The notes: generated by a model from the letters alone, not told the origin. A stretch of 64,000 nucleotides of DNA from an uncultured Bacteroidaceae bacterium (GCA_934394435.1 CAKRRN010000008.1:5516-69515), one strand, 5' to 3'; positions 45,067-54,681 are shown, counted from the stretch's first letter. Translations and numbers: made by a program.

Positions 45067-46266
45067 CTACCGAATGGTGCCAGGATAGGCTTCCAACGCC
45101 TTCTGAAGGACAAAGAGAGCACGGTTAAGGTCTTCCTTCTTGAGTACGTATGCCAAACGTACCTGATCGCGTCCCGCTCCAGGAGTCGTATAGAAACCTG
45201 CTGCAGGAGCCATCATCACGGTCTCACCCTCATAGTTAAAATCGCTCAAGCACCATGCACAAAACTTCTCTGCATCGTCAACTGGCAACTTGGCAACCGT
45301 ATAAAAGGCACCCATAGGAATGGGGCTATAGACTCCAGGAATACGGTTCAGTCCGTCTATCAGACACTTTCTCCGCTCCACATACTCGTCATATACTTCC
45401 CTGCCATACTCCTCTGGCTCATCCAGACTGGCCTCCGCAGCAATCTGACCTATCAATGGAGGACTAAGGCGAGCCTGGCAGAATTTCATTACAGCCTGAC
45501 GCACCTGAGCATTCTTGGTTATCAAGGCACCTATGCGGATGCCACATTCGCTATAACGCTTACTGACGGAATCAATGAGCACTACGTTCTGCTCTATACC
45601 CTCCAGATGACAAGCACTTATATAAGGACTACCCGTATAGATAAACTCACGATACACCTCGTCTGAGAAGAGATAAAGGTCATACTTCTTCACCAAGTCG
45701 CGTATCTGATTCATCTCCCTGCGTGTGTAGAGATACCCTGTTGGGTTGTTGGGATTGCAGATGAGGATAGCTCGAGTGCGCTCGTTGATGAGTTGCTCAA
45801 ACTTCTCCACCTTGGGCAAAGAGAAACCCTCATCGATAGTTGTCGCTATGGTTCGGATGACAGCACCTGCCGAAATGGCAAATGCCATATAGTTGGCATA
45901 GGCTGGCTCTGGTACGATAATCTCGTCACCTGGATTCAGACACGCTAAAAAGGAGAACAGCACAGCCTCAGATCCACCACTGGTGATGATGATATCCTCT
46001 GGAGTAAGATTGATGTGGTACTTTTCATAATACTTCACCAATTTGGTCCTATAGCTCAGATATCCCTGACTCGGACTGTACTCCAAAATCTGACGGTCTA
46101 TATTCTTAATTGCGTCAATCGCCGCTCGGGGAGTGGGCAGGTCTGGCTGTCCGATATTCAGATGATAAACATGGACACCTCTCTGCTTGGCTGCATAAGC
46201 CAAGGGAGAAAGTTTCCTAATAGGAGACTCAGGCATCTGCATACCTCGAGAGGAAATTTCTGGCAT
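45067..46266 (-). CDS. aspartate/prephenate-type class I aminotransferase (PLP)
   Basis: A 399-aa fold-type I aminotransferase. PLP lysine in DSVSKRYSECGIRIG, NPNNPTGYLYTR and the C-terminal Arg region GRDQVRLAYV are visible. The ATG at 46266 (MPEISSRGM) is chosen over a longer frame to 46326 because the longer extension overlaps the promoter. It likely transaminates aspartate or aromatic precursors, and the substrate is not decided by sequence. Confidence 0.9.
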   Translation of the reverse strand: MPEISSRGMQMPESPIRKLSPLAYAAKQRGVHVYHLNIGQPDLPTPRAAIDAIKNIDRQILEYSPSQGYLSYRTKLVKYYEKYHINLTPEDIIITSGGSEAVLFSFLACLNPGDEIIVPEPAYANYMAFAISAGAVIRTIATTIDEGFSLPKVEKFEQLINERTRAILICNPNNPTGYLYTRREMNQIRDLVKKYDLYLFSDEVYREFIYTGSPYISACHLEGIEQNVVLIDSVSKRYSECGIRIGALITKNAQVRQAVMKFCQARLSPPLIGQIAAEASLDEPEEYGREVYDEYVERRKCLIDGLNRIPGVYSPIPMGAFYTVAKLPVDDAEKFCAWCLSDFNYEGETVMMAPAAGFYTTPGAGRDQVRLAYVLKKEDLNRALFVLQKALEAYPGTIR

Positions 46267-46297
46267 TATCTTATCCTGTTTGATTTGTTTGGTCCTG

Positions 46298-46328
46298 CAA
46301 AGGTACAACAAAAGCGCAAAACACAAGC
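46298..46328 (-). promoter_or_regulatory. promoter for the aminotransferase gene
   Basis: TACCTTTG on minus (46298-46305) with TTG about 18-20 bases upstream; 32 bases before the start codon. Confidence 0.55.
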
Positions 46329-46387
46329 CATCGCACTAACGATTTGTTTTCCCCAGTCATTTCTCTTCCCCTATGCCAACTGGGTAC

Positions 46388-47755
46388 TCACACGTATTTC
46401 TCTATTTGACTGAGATTCTTCTGCACATCCTCGTCCGTCAACTCATAGTTCTGCAACGAGCCAGAGAGGTATTGGTCATAAGCTGTCATATCTATAAGTC
46501 CGTGACCAGAGAGATTAAAGAGAATCACCTTCTCCTCACCCGACTCCTTGCACTTCTCTGCCTCGTTCACGGCTGCCGCTATGGCATGGCAACTCTCTGG
46601 AGCAGGAATGATACCCTCAGCACGAGCAAAAAGCATACCTGCCTTAAAGGAGTCGAGCTGCTTGATGTCCATAGCCTCCATCAGTCCGTCTTTAAGCAAC
46701 TGGCTCACGATGACGCCTGCGCCATGATAGCGCAAGCCACCTGCATGTATGTTTGCAGGCATAAAGTTGTGACCCAGTGTGTACATGGGCAACAAAGGAG
46801 TGTACCCTGCCACATCGCCAAAGTCATATTGGAAGACTCCATGGGTCAACTTAGGACAGCTGGCTGGCTCGGCTGCCACGAAACGAGTATGCTTCCCTTC
46901 CAGAATATTATGACGCATAAAGGGAAACGAAATACCACCGAAATTCGAACCACCACCAAAACAGCCTATCACCACATCAGGATACTCACCTGCCTTCTGC
47001 ATCTGTTTCTCTGCCTCTAGACCGATAATGGTCTGATGCAGGGTTACATGGCTCAATACTGACCCAAGCGTATACTTGCAGTTGGGAGTGTTCATGGCAA
47101 GTTCTATGGCCTCCGAGATGGCAGTCCCCAGCGAGCCTTGATTGTTGGGGTCCTTAGTCAAGATATCCTTACCTGCACGAGTCGACATAGATGGCGAGGC
47201 TGTCACCTGCGCACCGTACGTCTGCATGATGCTGCGTCGGTAAGGCTTCTGGTTGTAAGAGATCTTCACCTGATAGACAGCAGCCTCCAAACCAAACACG
47301 CGCGCGGCATAACTGAGTGCTGCACCCCATTGTCCAGCACCTGTCTCAGTGGTGACATTGGTCACGCCCTGCTTCTTGCAGTAATAAGCCTGTGCTAAAG
47401 CAGAATTCAGCTTATGCGATCCCACGGGACTGACACTCTCGTTTTTGAAATAGATATGAGCAGGCGTACCCAATGCCTTCTCCAGCCCATAAGCACGCAC
47501 CAAAGGAGTAGAACGATAATACTTATACATATCTCTCACTTCCTCTGGAATGTCTATCCACGCATGCGTCTGATCCAACTCCTGTCTAGCCAATTCCTCA
47601 GCGAAAATAGGAAACAGATCCTCAGCCTTCAAGGGTTGCTTGGTGGCAGGATTCAATGGGGGCAAAGGCTTATTCACCATATCCGCCTGTATGTTATACC
47701 ACTGTGTAGGTATCTCTTCTTCCGTCAGAAAAAAACGCTTCTGCTTATTGCTCAT
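46388..47755 (-). CDS. trpB: tryptophan synthase beta chain, TrpB2 type
   Basis: A 455-aa PLP enzyme. It joins indole and serine to tryptophan. The PLP lysine is in PVGSHKLNSALAQ. The extended N-terminus (DMVNKPLPPLNPATKQPL) and length identify the TrpB2 branch, often encoded apart from trpA, and no other trp gene is near. The frame is open upstream by a TTG codon (47764); the ATG at 47755 is preferred. Confidence 0.93.
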   Translation of the reverse strand: MSNKQKRFFLTEEEIPTQWYNIQADMVNKPLPPLNPATKQPLKAEDLFPIFAEELARQELDQTHAWIDIPEEVRDMYKYYRSTPLVRAYGLEKALGTPAHIYFKNESVSPVGSHKLNSALAQAYYCKKQGVTNVTTETGAGQWGAALSYAARVFGLEAAVYQVKISYNQKPYRRSIMQTYGAQVTASPSMSTRAGKDILTKDPNNQGSLGTAISEAIELAMNTPNCKYTLGSVLSHVTLHQTIIGLEAEKQMQKAGEYPDVVIGCFGGGSNFGGISFPFMRHNILEGKHTRFVAAEPASCPKLTHGVFQYDFGDVAGYTPLLPMYTLGHNFMPANIHAGGLRYHGAGVIVSQLLKDGLMEAMDIKQLDSFKAGMLFARAEGIIPAPESCHAIAAAVNEAEKCKESGEEKVILFNLSGHGLIDMTAYDQYLSGSLQNYELTDEDVQKNLSQIEKYV

Positions 47756-48307
47756 ATCTCTCAACTTTAATTATATATTCACACAGGATTATACACCGTA
47801 AGTGTAACGCACTACAAATTTACAAAATTATAAGCAAACATAAGCATTCCTCTGCCTATTTTTAATCTTCAGCCTACCATTTAGTGAGTCCCTACATTTT
47901 GCAACATATAAAAGTTTTATTGGACTGCATTTTTTAGAACTTCAATATTTAGAACTCCGATATTTCATTTTTACCTTTCACAAAGTACATTCCGTACATA
48001 TTGCGTTGGATTAGATTATTTAATTCAAATTAAAATCCTTTTATCAATTCTTTAAATTCGAAAACAACAATATCCGAACTTTGTCTGCTAACGGTTTTCT
48101 TTTCATACTTGACGATATTTCCAGCCCATCTTGTGGATTTCAAATCGGCTTTATTACGTTAACGATGATGTCCGCAGAAGATATCCTTGCATTTCTTGAG
48201 ATGAAAGAAGAATCCATCTGTCTGATTTGTATCTTTACTTTGGTCTATGTTTCACCGAACCTCATTCGTTTGTTTTCCCTTCCATTCCCGTATCATTTCC
48301 GCTTCGT
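47756..48307. other. AT-rich intergenic stretch upstream of trpB
   Basis: No gene recognised. -7-like elements on minus (TAATTTTG and TAAATTTG near 47813-47836) probably serve trpB. The frame at 48081-48320 lacks any known motif or ribosome-binding site. Confidence 0.4.
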
Positions 48308-48438
48308 GATAGGAGCTTGATAGGAGAATGATAGGAGAACGATAGGAGAACGATAGGAGAACGATAGGAGAATGATACGGAAACGATACGGAAACGATAC
48401 GGAAACGATACGGAAACGATACGGAAACGATACCAAAC
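48308..48438. repeat. 11-bp minisatellite in two phases
   Basis: Twelve head-to-tail 11-mers: six of GATAGGAGAAY type followed by five of GATACGGAAAC and a partial GATACCAAAC. The switch between sub-arrays is abrupt. The period, near one DNA helical turn, suggests slippage or a protein-binding array. Confidence 0.85.
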
Positions 48439-48596
48439 TCATACATAGAGAAGATGGCAACTATTTTATGGCTATAGCCACAATGTGTACACAAGGACCA
48501 AATACCCCTGTGTTGCAAAAGTACATGAAAGCCGATATTAGAATTATCGTCAGCAATAAACCGTTATGGAAACAGGTATTTGAACAAAATTTGTAA
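48372..48596 (+). CDS. doubtful small ORF containing the 11-bp repeat, followed by a terminator
   Basis: A 74-codon frame begins inside the minisatellite (IRKRYGNDTE twice) and continues into a non-repeat tail (GNYFMAIATMCTQGPNTPVL ... FEQNL), ending 11 bases before an intrinsic terminator on the same strand. No family is recognised. It may be the end of an expressed locus or chance. Confidence 0.25.
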   Translation: MIRKRYGNDTETIRKRYGNDTKLIHREDGNYFMAIATMCTQGPNTPVLQKYMKADIRIIVSNKPLWKQVFEQNL

Positions 48597-48607
48597 GTAA
48601 ACAAAAT

Positions 48608-48656
48608 GACACTTTGTAACAGCCCCTAATAGGACTTGCCACAAAGTGTCGTTTTT
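48608..48656 (+). terminator. intrinsic terminator
   Basis: GACACTTTGT (48608-48617) pairs perfectly with ACAAAGTGTC (48641-48650), followed by GTTTTTG. A + strand transcript therefore appears to end here. Confidence 0.65.
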
Positions 48657-48729
48657 GTGAAGCGGGACTATAACGTGTACCCAAATATTAGGTGCTATTT
48701 CTAACTTTTGGGATTTAACCAGAGGTTAT

Positions 48730-49113
48730 CTATTTGCTATTTTGTGGAGTAAGCATATCTGTAATCTTCTTGTCAGACCGATAGTATCGTTCATTTTTGA
48801 AAGTCAGATAGTTGTCACCTAAAACACCTTCCTTTATACCAATTATAAGTTTCTGCCCTACTACTCTATATTGTAGTTTTTCTATCAGTCGCAAAACCTT
48901 TGAATTATCATCAAGAGCATAGTATTCAACAGTTTCTTTACCGAAGTATAAGGCTGCAGCACTACCATCATTAACATTCTCCTCACTAGCAAATTGATGT
49001 ATCCAAACTGTTCCTGTCAAGGAACGTGAGTCTTCCTCATTCTTGTCGCAAGAGGACATAATGCATAGTATTGATAGAAATAACAAATATAAGTATTTTC
49101 TAATTTTCCCCAT
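48730..49113 (-). CDS. small lipoprotein of unknown function
   Basis: A 127-aa exported protein with lipobox (LYLLFLSILCIMSSC, modified Cys in SSC followed by DKN). The remainder is a mixed beta/alpha soluble domain with no recognised family (GTVWIHQFASEENV ... LDDNSKVLRLIEKL). The ATG 49113 is selected since it begins the signal sequence MGKIRKYLYLLF; the frame goes 9 codons further up. It stands alone among repeats. Confidence 0.7.
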   Translation of the reverse strand: MGKIRKYLYLLFLSILCIMSSCDKNEEDSRSLTGTVWIHQFASEENVNDGSAAALYFGKETVEYYALDDNSKVLRLIEKLQYRVVGQKLIIGIKEGVLGDNYLTFKNERYYRSDKKITDMLTPQNSK

Positions 49114-49180
49114 AATTTGAATTTTCTTTAATTCTACCATTTTGTTACTTTTTTGATTAAACTTAATTTTTTTTCGAGTG

Positions 49181-49211
49181 CAAAATTATAATGTTATTAT
49201 TGTCCATGCAA
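49181..49211 (-). promoter_or_regulatory. consensus promoter for the lipoprotein gene
   Basis: On minus: TTG (49209-49211), 20 bases, TAATTTTG (49181-49188); 67 bases before the start codon. Confidence 0.65.
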
Positions 49212-49307
49212 GTACAATCATCATGGGTCGGAGAAATTGAGGCATGAATCCCTATAAATCGCCGATGAACCTTATCCAACTACCCTACGAATCGTTCATA
49301 GGCGAAA

Positions 49308-49478
49308 ATATTAGTCTTTTTTTCGAGCAGATTGTTTTCTGACGTGTCAAAGGCATAGTGGGCTATGTCAAAACAAGTCTGGAAACAAGATGCCGGAAGA
49401 AAGGCTGATAGGGATTGGTAAGAACCATCCATCAGCAGGAATGGGTTCTTTGTTTCGGTCTAATGACCGATTTGGGTT
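49308..49478. mobile_element. truncated inverted copy of the 23.5-kb MITE
   Basis: The end TCTAATGACCGATTTGGGTT (49459-49478) and the following hairpin interior match the reverse complement of 23525-23700 closely. The other terminal repeat is missing: identity stops at 49308. Confidence 0.8.
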
Positions 49479-49571
49479 AAATCTATCACTTACAAAAATA
49501 GGTAGTTTTTGGCCGGAATAGAAACCCTGACTAACAAAACACGAAAATCCAAGCTTATAGGATACATTGAA

Positions 49572-49633
49572 AAGTATCTTAAGATACTTCGCAAAGTATC
49601 CTAAGATACTTGGCCATGTATCTTAGGATACTT
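49572..49633. repeat. three tandem palindromes of AAGTATCTTAAGATACTT type
   Basis: Two 18-mers (49572-49589 and 49594-49611) and a 16-mer (49618-49633) of AAGTATCYTAAGATACTT type; the first is a perfect palindrome, the others have one mismatched pair. The arrangement parallels the palindromes next to the other MITE copy. Confidence 0.75.
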
Positions 49634-49721
49634 TATGAGACTATTTTTTCATCCATCAGAACAATTCCAACGGAACGTCTGGTGTCACCAGATTTGCTAC
49701 TTTATCGGAGAGGAAGAGACT

Positions 49722-50591
49722 TCAGATACGATCAAGCACTTCTTTTATCAAAGTGTCTATAGTACTTTTGTAGCCCACATTTGCCTCTTTTGCCACACGA
49801 TTGGCAATCACCATGCAACAGGTGGTGGCTCTGTGACCAAGAAGTTTACTCAAACCGGCAAGAGCTGAAGACTCCATCTCGAAGTTGGTTATCCGCAGTC
49901 CCTCATACTCGAAGCACTCCACCTTGGCATTCTGATCGGGATCTGCCAATGGAATACGGAGTCTGCGCCCCTGAGGACCATAAAAACCGCCACAGGCAAT
50001 GGTGATGCCATGTACCATATCCTCGCCTGCTATGCGTGCGGTCAACTCTGGATCTGCCTCGATAACATAGGGAGCACACAGAAGCGGATTCCAATGCATA
50101 TGCTCCGTAAAGGCTTTCTCAAGCGCAAGATCACACACCTCATTACGCCCAGCATAGAAATTGAGTAAACCGTCAAAACCGATACTCTTCTCGCTGATAA
50201 TGAACGTGCCAACGGGCGTATAAGGCTGTAGACCTCCACACGTGCCCACACGTACAATCTCCAACGAGGTTTTCTCCGTTTTCTCCGTACGGCTGTTGAA
50301 ATCGATATTTACCAAGGCATCTAGTTCGTTTACAACAATATCAATATTGTCACAACCGATACCCGTGCTCACAACCGAAATTCTCTTTCCTTGATACATT
50401 CCTGTCACAGAATGAAACTCGCGGCTCTGTACCTCCATCTCCAAGTCTGTAAGATGTGAGGCTACAAGACTCACCCTGCCTGGATCACCAACCAGAATGA
50501 CCTTTTGTGCAAGTTGCTCTGGTCTTAGATGTAAATGGAAAACGCTACCATCCTGATTGAGGATGAATTCAGATTCTTCAAATCGTCTCAT
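49722..50591 (-). CDS. udp: nucleoside phosphorylase (uridine phosphorylase type)
   Basis: A 289-aa NP-I family enzyme. The phosphate and ribose motif VILVGDPGRVSLVA and central VSTGIGCDNIDIVVNELD are typical, and the uracil/base region near FYGPQGRRLRIPL. It splits uridine to uracil and ribose-1-phosphate. Last in the SerS-led group, 50 bases after the PD40 protein gene. Substrate specificity (uridine versus other nucleosides) is inferred. Confidence 0.85.
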   Translation of the reverse strand: MRRFEESEFILNQDGSVFHLHLRPEQLAQKVILVGDPGRVSLVASHLTDLEMEVQSREFHSVTGMYQGKRISVVSTGIGCDNIDIVVNELDALVNIDFNSRTEKTEKTSLEIVRVGTCGGLQPYTPVGTFIISEKSIGFDGLLNFYAGRNEVCDLALEKAFTEHMHWNPLLCAPYVIEADPELTARIAGEDMVHGITIACGGFYGPQGRRLRIPLADPDQNAKVECFEYEGLRITNFEMESSALAGLSKLLGHRATTCCMVIANRVAKEANVGYKSTIDTLIKEVLDRI

Positions 50592-50641
50592 GGTGCTATA
50601 GGTATTTTATTTTGTTTCTTTTTTTTGTAAAGGAGTCAGAC

Positions 50642-51892
50642 TTACTTCTCGAGCTCAGTCTTGCGCAAGAGTTTCTCTTGCTTCCTCATGTCAGCCTGTT
50701 GCTGTTCGAACTTAGCTTCCAGAATGCGAATCTGAGGAGCAAGTGTCGCCTTGTTGGGCTTGCTTGCCTGTGCATACTGGTCGCGAAGCTTCTGCAGTTC
50801 GGTAGCCGTCTTCTCGGTCTCCTTACGCGATTCAAGCAGCCATGACATCATCTCACGCGCCTTAGCGTTATGGAAATCATCAAGAGTCTGGCAGATGTGA
50901 CTGTCGTTGACCACGAAATAGAAGTCTCCCTTCTTTTCAGAATGCGTCCCCTCTCCCTTCAGCGAACTAAGTCTCTGCTGCGCCTGCTTCACCATCTTCT
51001 GATCTGTCCATGTATCACGAATACTGGCTATGCGTGCTAGACTTCTCAACTGGAACTCTTCTACAGCCCCTTCCTCATACGTTCTGCGTGTCTCGTTGGG
51101 AATGAAAGTATACAGGCACACGTAGCCCTCAGCCTGGTTACGGTCTGTGGCAAACCATCCAAGATTATTGAACTCATCTATGGCAAAGAGATAATCATTT
51201 GCAGGAGAATTGAAAGGCATTCCCAGATTTTCGGGCGTCAGATATTTGTGCTCATCTGCATCATAACGAGTCATATAAATGTCGTACCCCCCTAGACTCT
51301 CCTCATTCTGCGCAGCAAAATAGAGTGTCTGTCCGTCAGAAAGCATAAAGGGGTAGTTCAGATTATCCTCGTCATCATCGTCAATGCCGCGCAAAGGAGA
51401 AGGCTTCGACCACTCATCGCCATTCAAGACACTCTCATAAAGTTTCAGCACACCACCCTTGTCGAGTGCAGAAAACACTATCTTATTCTTCAACTGGTTT
51501 TCAAACACCACACAGTCAGGCGCATCCTTCTTTCCGAAATAATGCTCATAAGTATCTACCGTTCCGCTCTCCGAACCAAGTGTAAGAGCCTCGAGCAACT
51601 TCGATTTGGAGAGCACCAGACTGTCGATGATAGTCACACGCTCCGTGGCATGTAACTTCACGCTGTTCTTCTGTGCCACCTCCAACAGACTATCCTCTGT
51701 CTCTGTTGACTTTCTTTTCTTTTCAAGCAAATTTATTTTCTGTTGCAGAAGCTCCTCGGCCTTCGTAAAATCGTATTGCAACATAGCCTCCCTAATGGGC
51801 GCATCAAGTTCCTCAGCGCTAACCTTTCCCCTCTGGGCAGAAACATTAGCACAACACACTGAGAATATAGCTGCTAACAGATACTTATTCAT
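50642..51892 (-). CDS. secreted PD40/TolB-propeller-like protein
   Basis: A 416-aa protein with signal peptide (MNKYLLAAIFSVCCANVSAQ), an N-terminal helical region, WD40-like PD40 repeats (YPFMLSDGQTLYFAAQ; GYDIYMTRYD), and a C-terminal coiled coil (about 350-416). Family members sit in the periplasm near the outer membrane. Four bases separate it from the DUF486 gene. Confidence 0.75.
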   Translation of the reverse strand: MNKYLLAAIFSVCCANVSAQRGKVSAEELDAPIREAMLQYDFTKAEELLQQKINLLEKKRKSTETEDSLLEVAQKNSVKLHATERVTIIDSLVLSKSKLLEALTLGSESGTVDTYEHYFGKKDAPDCVVFENQLKNKIVFSALDKGGVLKLYESVLNGDEWSKPSPLRGIDDDDEDNLNYPFMLSDGQTLYFAAQNEESLGGYDIYMTRYDADEHKYLTPENLGMPFNSPANDYLFAIDEFNNLGWFATDRNQAEGYVCLYTFIPNETRRTYEEGAVEEFQLRSLARIASIRDTWTDQKMVKQAQQRLSSLKGEGTHSEKKGDFYFVVNDSHICQTLDDFHNAKAREMMSWLLESRKETEKTATELQKLRDQYAQASKPNKATLAPQIRILEAKFEQQQADMRKQEKLLRKTELEK

Positions 51893-51896
51893 TCTT

Positions 51897-52262
51897 TCAC
51901 TTAAATATAAAATAGACTGCCAAAACTAAGCAAACCATAGCCGCAAGGTGGTTCCAATGCAACTGCTGCCCCTGAAACAAGACATTGGCAACCAAGCAAA
52001 AGACCACAAGCGAGATAACCTCTTGGATAATTTTGAGCTGCATAAGCGTAAACGGACCACCATTCCCCTCGAAGCCAATTCTGTTGGCTGGCACCTGGAA
52101 ACAATACTCCAAAAAGGCAATACCCCAGGAAAAAGCGATAACAGCGATGAGGGGCCACGATTTCGTGACTCCCACATCCTGCATCTTCAGATGGCCATAC
52201 CAAGCCAAAGTCATAAAGAGGTTACTGCAAACGAGCAGTCCAACCGTCTGAATTCCTCTCAT
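51897..52262 (-). CDS. DUF486 small membrane protein (DMT-like)
   Basis: A 121-aa protein with four hydrophobic segments and the signature WGIAFLEYCFQVPANRIGF. Distant member of the drug/metabolite transporter superfamily. It overlaps the FNR-GltD gene by 4 bases, so it is co-translated. Function unknown. Confidence 0.85.
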   Translation of the reverse strand: MRGIQTVGLLVCSNLFMTLAWYGHLKMQDVGVTKSWPLIAVIAFSWGIAFLEYCFQVPANRIGFEGNGGPFTLMQLKIIQEVISLVVFCLVANVLFQGQQLHWNHLAAMVCLVLAVYFIFK

Positions 52263-54634
52263 TTACCAATCAAATACTGATTCATGGCTGCGGCAGCACG
52301 TCTGCCATCACCCATGGCAAGGATAACCGTAGCACCTCCACGCACGATATCGCCACCAGCAAATATCATGGGGATGTTGGTCTGCATACCCTCGTTTACT
52401 ACAATTGTATTCTTTCTGCCTAATTCCAGACCTTGTATAGAGGTGGGAACAATAGGATTGGGCGATACACCTACAGCCACAATAGCTTGATCTATGGCTA
52501 TCGTCTCTGTGGCTCCAGGAATGGGTCGTGGACTTCTGCGACCAGAAGCATCTGGCTCGCCAAGCTCCATTTTCTGCAACACCACCTCCGTAACATTGCC
52601 TTTCTCATCGGCATGATACTCGATAGGATTGTGCAGAGTAAGGAACTCTATACCCTCCTCTTTCGCATGCTTCACCTCCTCCAGTCGCGCAGGCATCTCT
52701 GCCTCGCTACGACGATAGGCAATAAACACACGCTCTGCACCCAAACGCTTAGCTGTTCGGCAACTATCCATAGCCGTGTTGCCACCACCTACAACCATCA
52801 CACTCTTGGCCTTGCGGATAGGAGTAGCATATGCAGGATTAGAGGCATCCATCAGATTCACACGAGTCAAATACTCGTTGGAGCTCATAATGCCATTGGA
52901 GTTCTCACCAGGGATACCCATAAAATTGGGAAGTCCGGCACCCGAACCAACAAAAATGCCCTGGAAGCCCTGCTGCTCCAGTTCGTCTACCGTGATGGTC
53001 TTGCCCACCACACAGTCTTTCTGGAACTTCACACCTATCTTCTCCAGATTGCTGATTTCCACATCTACAATCTTATTGGGCAAACGGAATTCTGGGATAC
53101 CATACTTCAGCACACCACCAATCTCATGCAAAGCCTCGAACACGGTCACATCATAGCCTGCCTTCGCCATGTCTCCAGCAAAACTCAGTCCGCTGGGTCC
53201 AGAACCGATAACAGCCACTTTCTTACCGTTCTTCTCTGCCACTTCGGGCAAAGCCATACATCCGCTCTCGCGCTCAAAGTCTGCGGCAAAACGCTCCAGG
53301 TTACCAATAGCCACAGCTGGCTCGTTCATCTTCAGATGTATACACTGGCTCTCACACTGCTTTTCCTGCGGACATACACGTCCGCACACAGCTGGCAGAG
53401 CCGATGTGCTCTTCAAAACGCGAGCCGCATTCAGGAACTCTCCACGTTCGATATTCTTGATAAACGATGGAATATTGATACTCACAGGACAGCCTTTCAT
53501 ACAGGTTGGATTAGCACAGTCCAGACATCTCTTTGCCTCGGTCATTGCCTGCTCCACAGTCAAGCCTTGATTCACCTCCTCAACACGAGTGGTAGCACGA
53601 TAAGTAGGATCTAATTCTGGCATCTTGCACCGCTCTATCTGAGTACGCTCCTTAGCTTTCATACTCTTGCGCAACTGCTCACGATAGGGAGCCGAACGGT
53701 CTATCAGCTCTGCCACAGGTGTAGTGGTATCCATTTGCTCCACGCTCAAGGGAGCCACAGGAGCTTTCTCAGCCTTAGCTGATACAACCTCCTCCGCAGG
53801 AGCTTCACCACGAAGTGCTCTCTGATAAGCCTCCATTGCAGCTAATTCCTCTGCCTTGAATGCACCACCACGCTGGAGCATCTCGTTAAAGTCCACCTGA
53901 TGTCCGTCAAACTCAGGACCATCCACACAAACGAACTTGGTCTTGCCACCCACGCTGATACGACACGCACCACACATACCCGTACCATCTACCATAATGG
54001 TATTGAGCGATACATCGGTGGGAATCTCATATTTCTTGGTCAGCAGGCAGCAGAACTTCATCATGATGGCAGGACCGATAGCAAAGCATTTATCCACCTT
54101 TTCACGCTGGATAACCTCTTCCATACCAACCGTCACCACACCCTGCTTGCCATAAGATCCATCATCTGTCATGATGATTACCTCGTCAGAACTCTTGCGC
54201 ACCTCATCCTCAAGGATTATCAAGTCCTTACTGCGGCCAGCAATAACGCTTATCACACGGTTGCCAGCGGCCTTGAGAGCCTGAATGATAGGCAACATAG
54301 GAGCAGTGCCCACACCACCTCCAGCACACAAGACTGTGCCATAGTTCTCGATATGAGTGGCCTTACCCAAAGGACCCACCACATCTGCAATATAATCACC
54401 TTCTTTGAGCGCACACAACTGACTGGTGCTCGCACCCACAGTTTGGATGACCAAAGTAATGGTGCCCTTCTGCACGTCGCTTCCTGCTATGGTAAGCGGA
54501 ACACGCTCGCCCTTCTCGTCCACACGAACAATTACAAAATGTCCTGCACGACGTGCCTTGGCTATAAGAGGAGCTTCCACCTCCAGTTTGAACACCTTCT
54601 CCGAAAACTGTGTTTTGCTTATTATTTTATTCAT
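52259..54634 (-). CDS. fused ferredoxin-NADP reductase / NADPH-dependent glutamate synthase small chain
   Basis: A 791-aa two-part flavoprotein. Residues 1-270 are a DHOD/ferredoxin-reductase-like module with FAD/NAD domains and Fe-S cysteines (CGACRISVGG). Residues about 330-791 match GltD: Cys clusters CLDCANPTCMKGCP and CGRVCPQEKQCESQC, FAD motif VIGSGPSGLSFAGDMA and NADP motif VVGGGNTAMDSCRTAK. Together this is NfnAB-like, so electron bifurcation between NADH, ferredoxin and NADPH is plausible (inference). The fusion is standard in Bacteroidetes. Confidence 0.9.
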   Translation of the reverse strand: MNKIISKTQFSEKVFKLEVEAPLIAKARRAGHFVIVRVDEKGERVPLTIAGSDVQKGTITLVIQTVGASTSQLCALKEGDYIADVVGPLGKATHIENYGTVLCAGGGVGTAPMLPIIQALKAAGNRVISVIAGRSKDLIILEDEVRKSSDEVIIMTDDGSYGKQGVVTVGMEEVIQREKVDKCFAIGPAIMMKFCCLLTKKYEIPTDVSLNTIMVDGTGMCGACRISVGGKTKFVCVDGPEFDGHQVDFNEMLQRGGAFKAEELAAMEAYQRALRGEAPAEEVVSAKAEKAPVAPLSVEQMDTTTPVAELIDRSAPYREQLRKSMKAKERTQIERCKMPELDPTYRATTRVEEVNQGLTVEQAMTEAKRCLDCANPTCMKGCPVSINIPSFIKNIERGEFLNAARVLKSTSALPAVCGRVCPQEKQCESQCIHLKMNEPAVAIGNLERFAADFERESGCMALPEVAEKNGKKVAVIGSGPSGLSFAGDMAKAGYDVTVFEALHEIGGVLKYGIPEFRLPNKIVDVEISNLEKIGVKFQKDCVVGKTITVDELEQQGFQGIFVGSGAGLPNFMGIPGENSNGIMSSNEYLTRVNLMDASNPAYATPIRKAKSVMVVGGGNTAMDSCRTAKRLGAERVFIAYRRSEAEMPARLEEVKHAKEEGIEFLTLHNPIEYHADEKGNVTEVVLQKMELGEPDASGRRSPRPIPGATETIAIDQAIVAVGVSPNPIVPTSIQGLELGRKNTIVVNEGMQTNIPMIFAGGDIVRGGATVILAMGDGRRAAAAMNQYLIGK

Positions 54635-54647
54635 CTGTCTGATTCTG

Positions 54648-54680
54648 TTGTTGGATGGTTGTTGGATGGTTGTTGGACAA
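54648..54680. repeat. three 11-bp tandem repeats between serS and FNR-GltD
   Basis: TTGTTGGATGG twice and TTGTTGGACAA once fill most of the 47-base gap between the two genes. Confidence 0.7.
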
Positions 54681-54681
54681 T

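Noticed and set aside
48081..48320. 79-codon + frame
   Set aside because: No motif, no ribosome-binding site and high AT content; looks like chance.
48252..48518. 88-codon minus frame across the minisatellite
   Set aside because: Its repetitive Ser/Phe/Pro content is just the translated 11-bp repeat.
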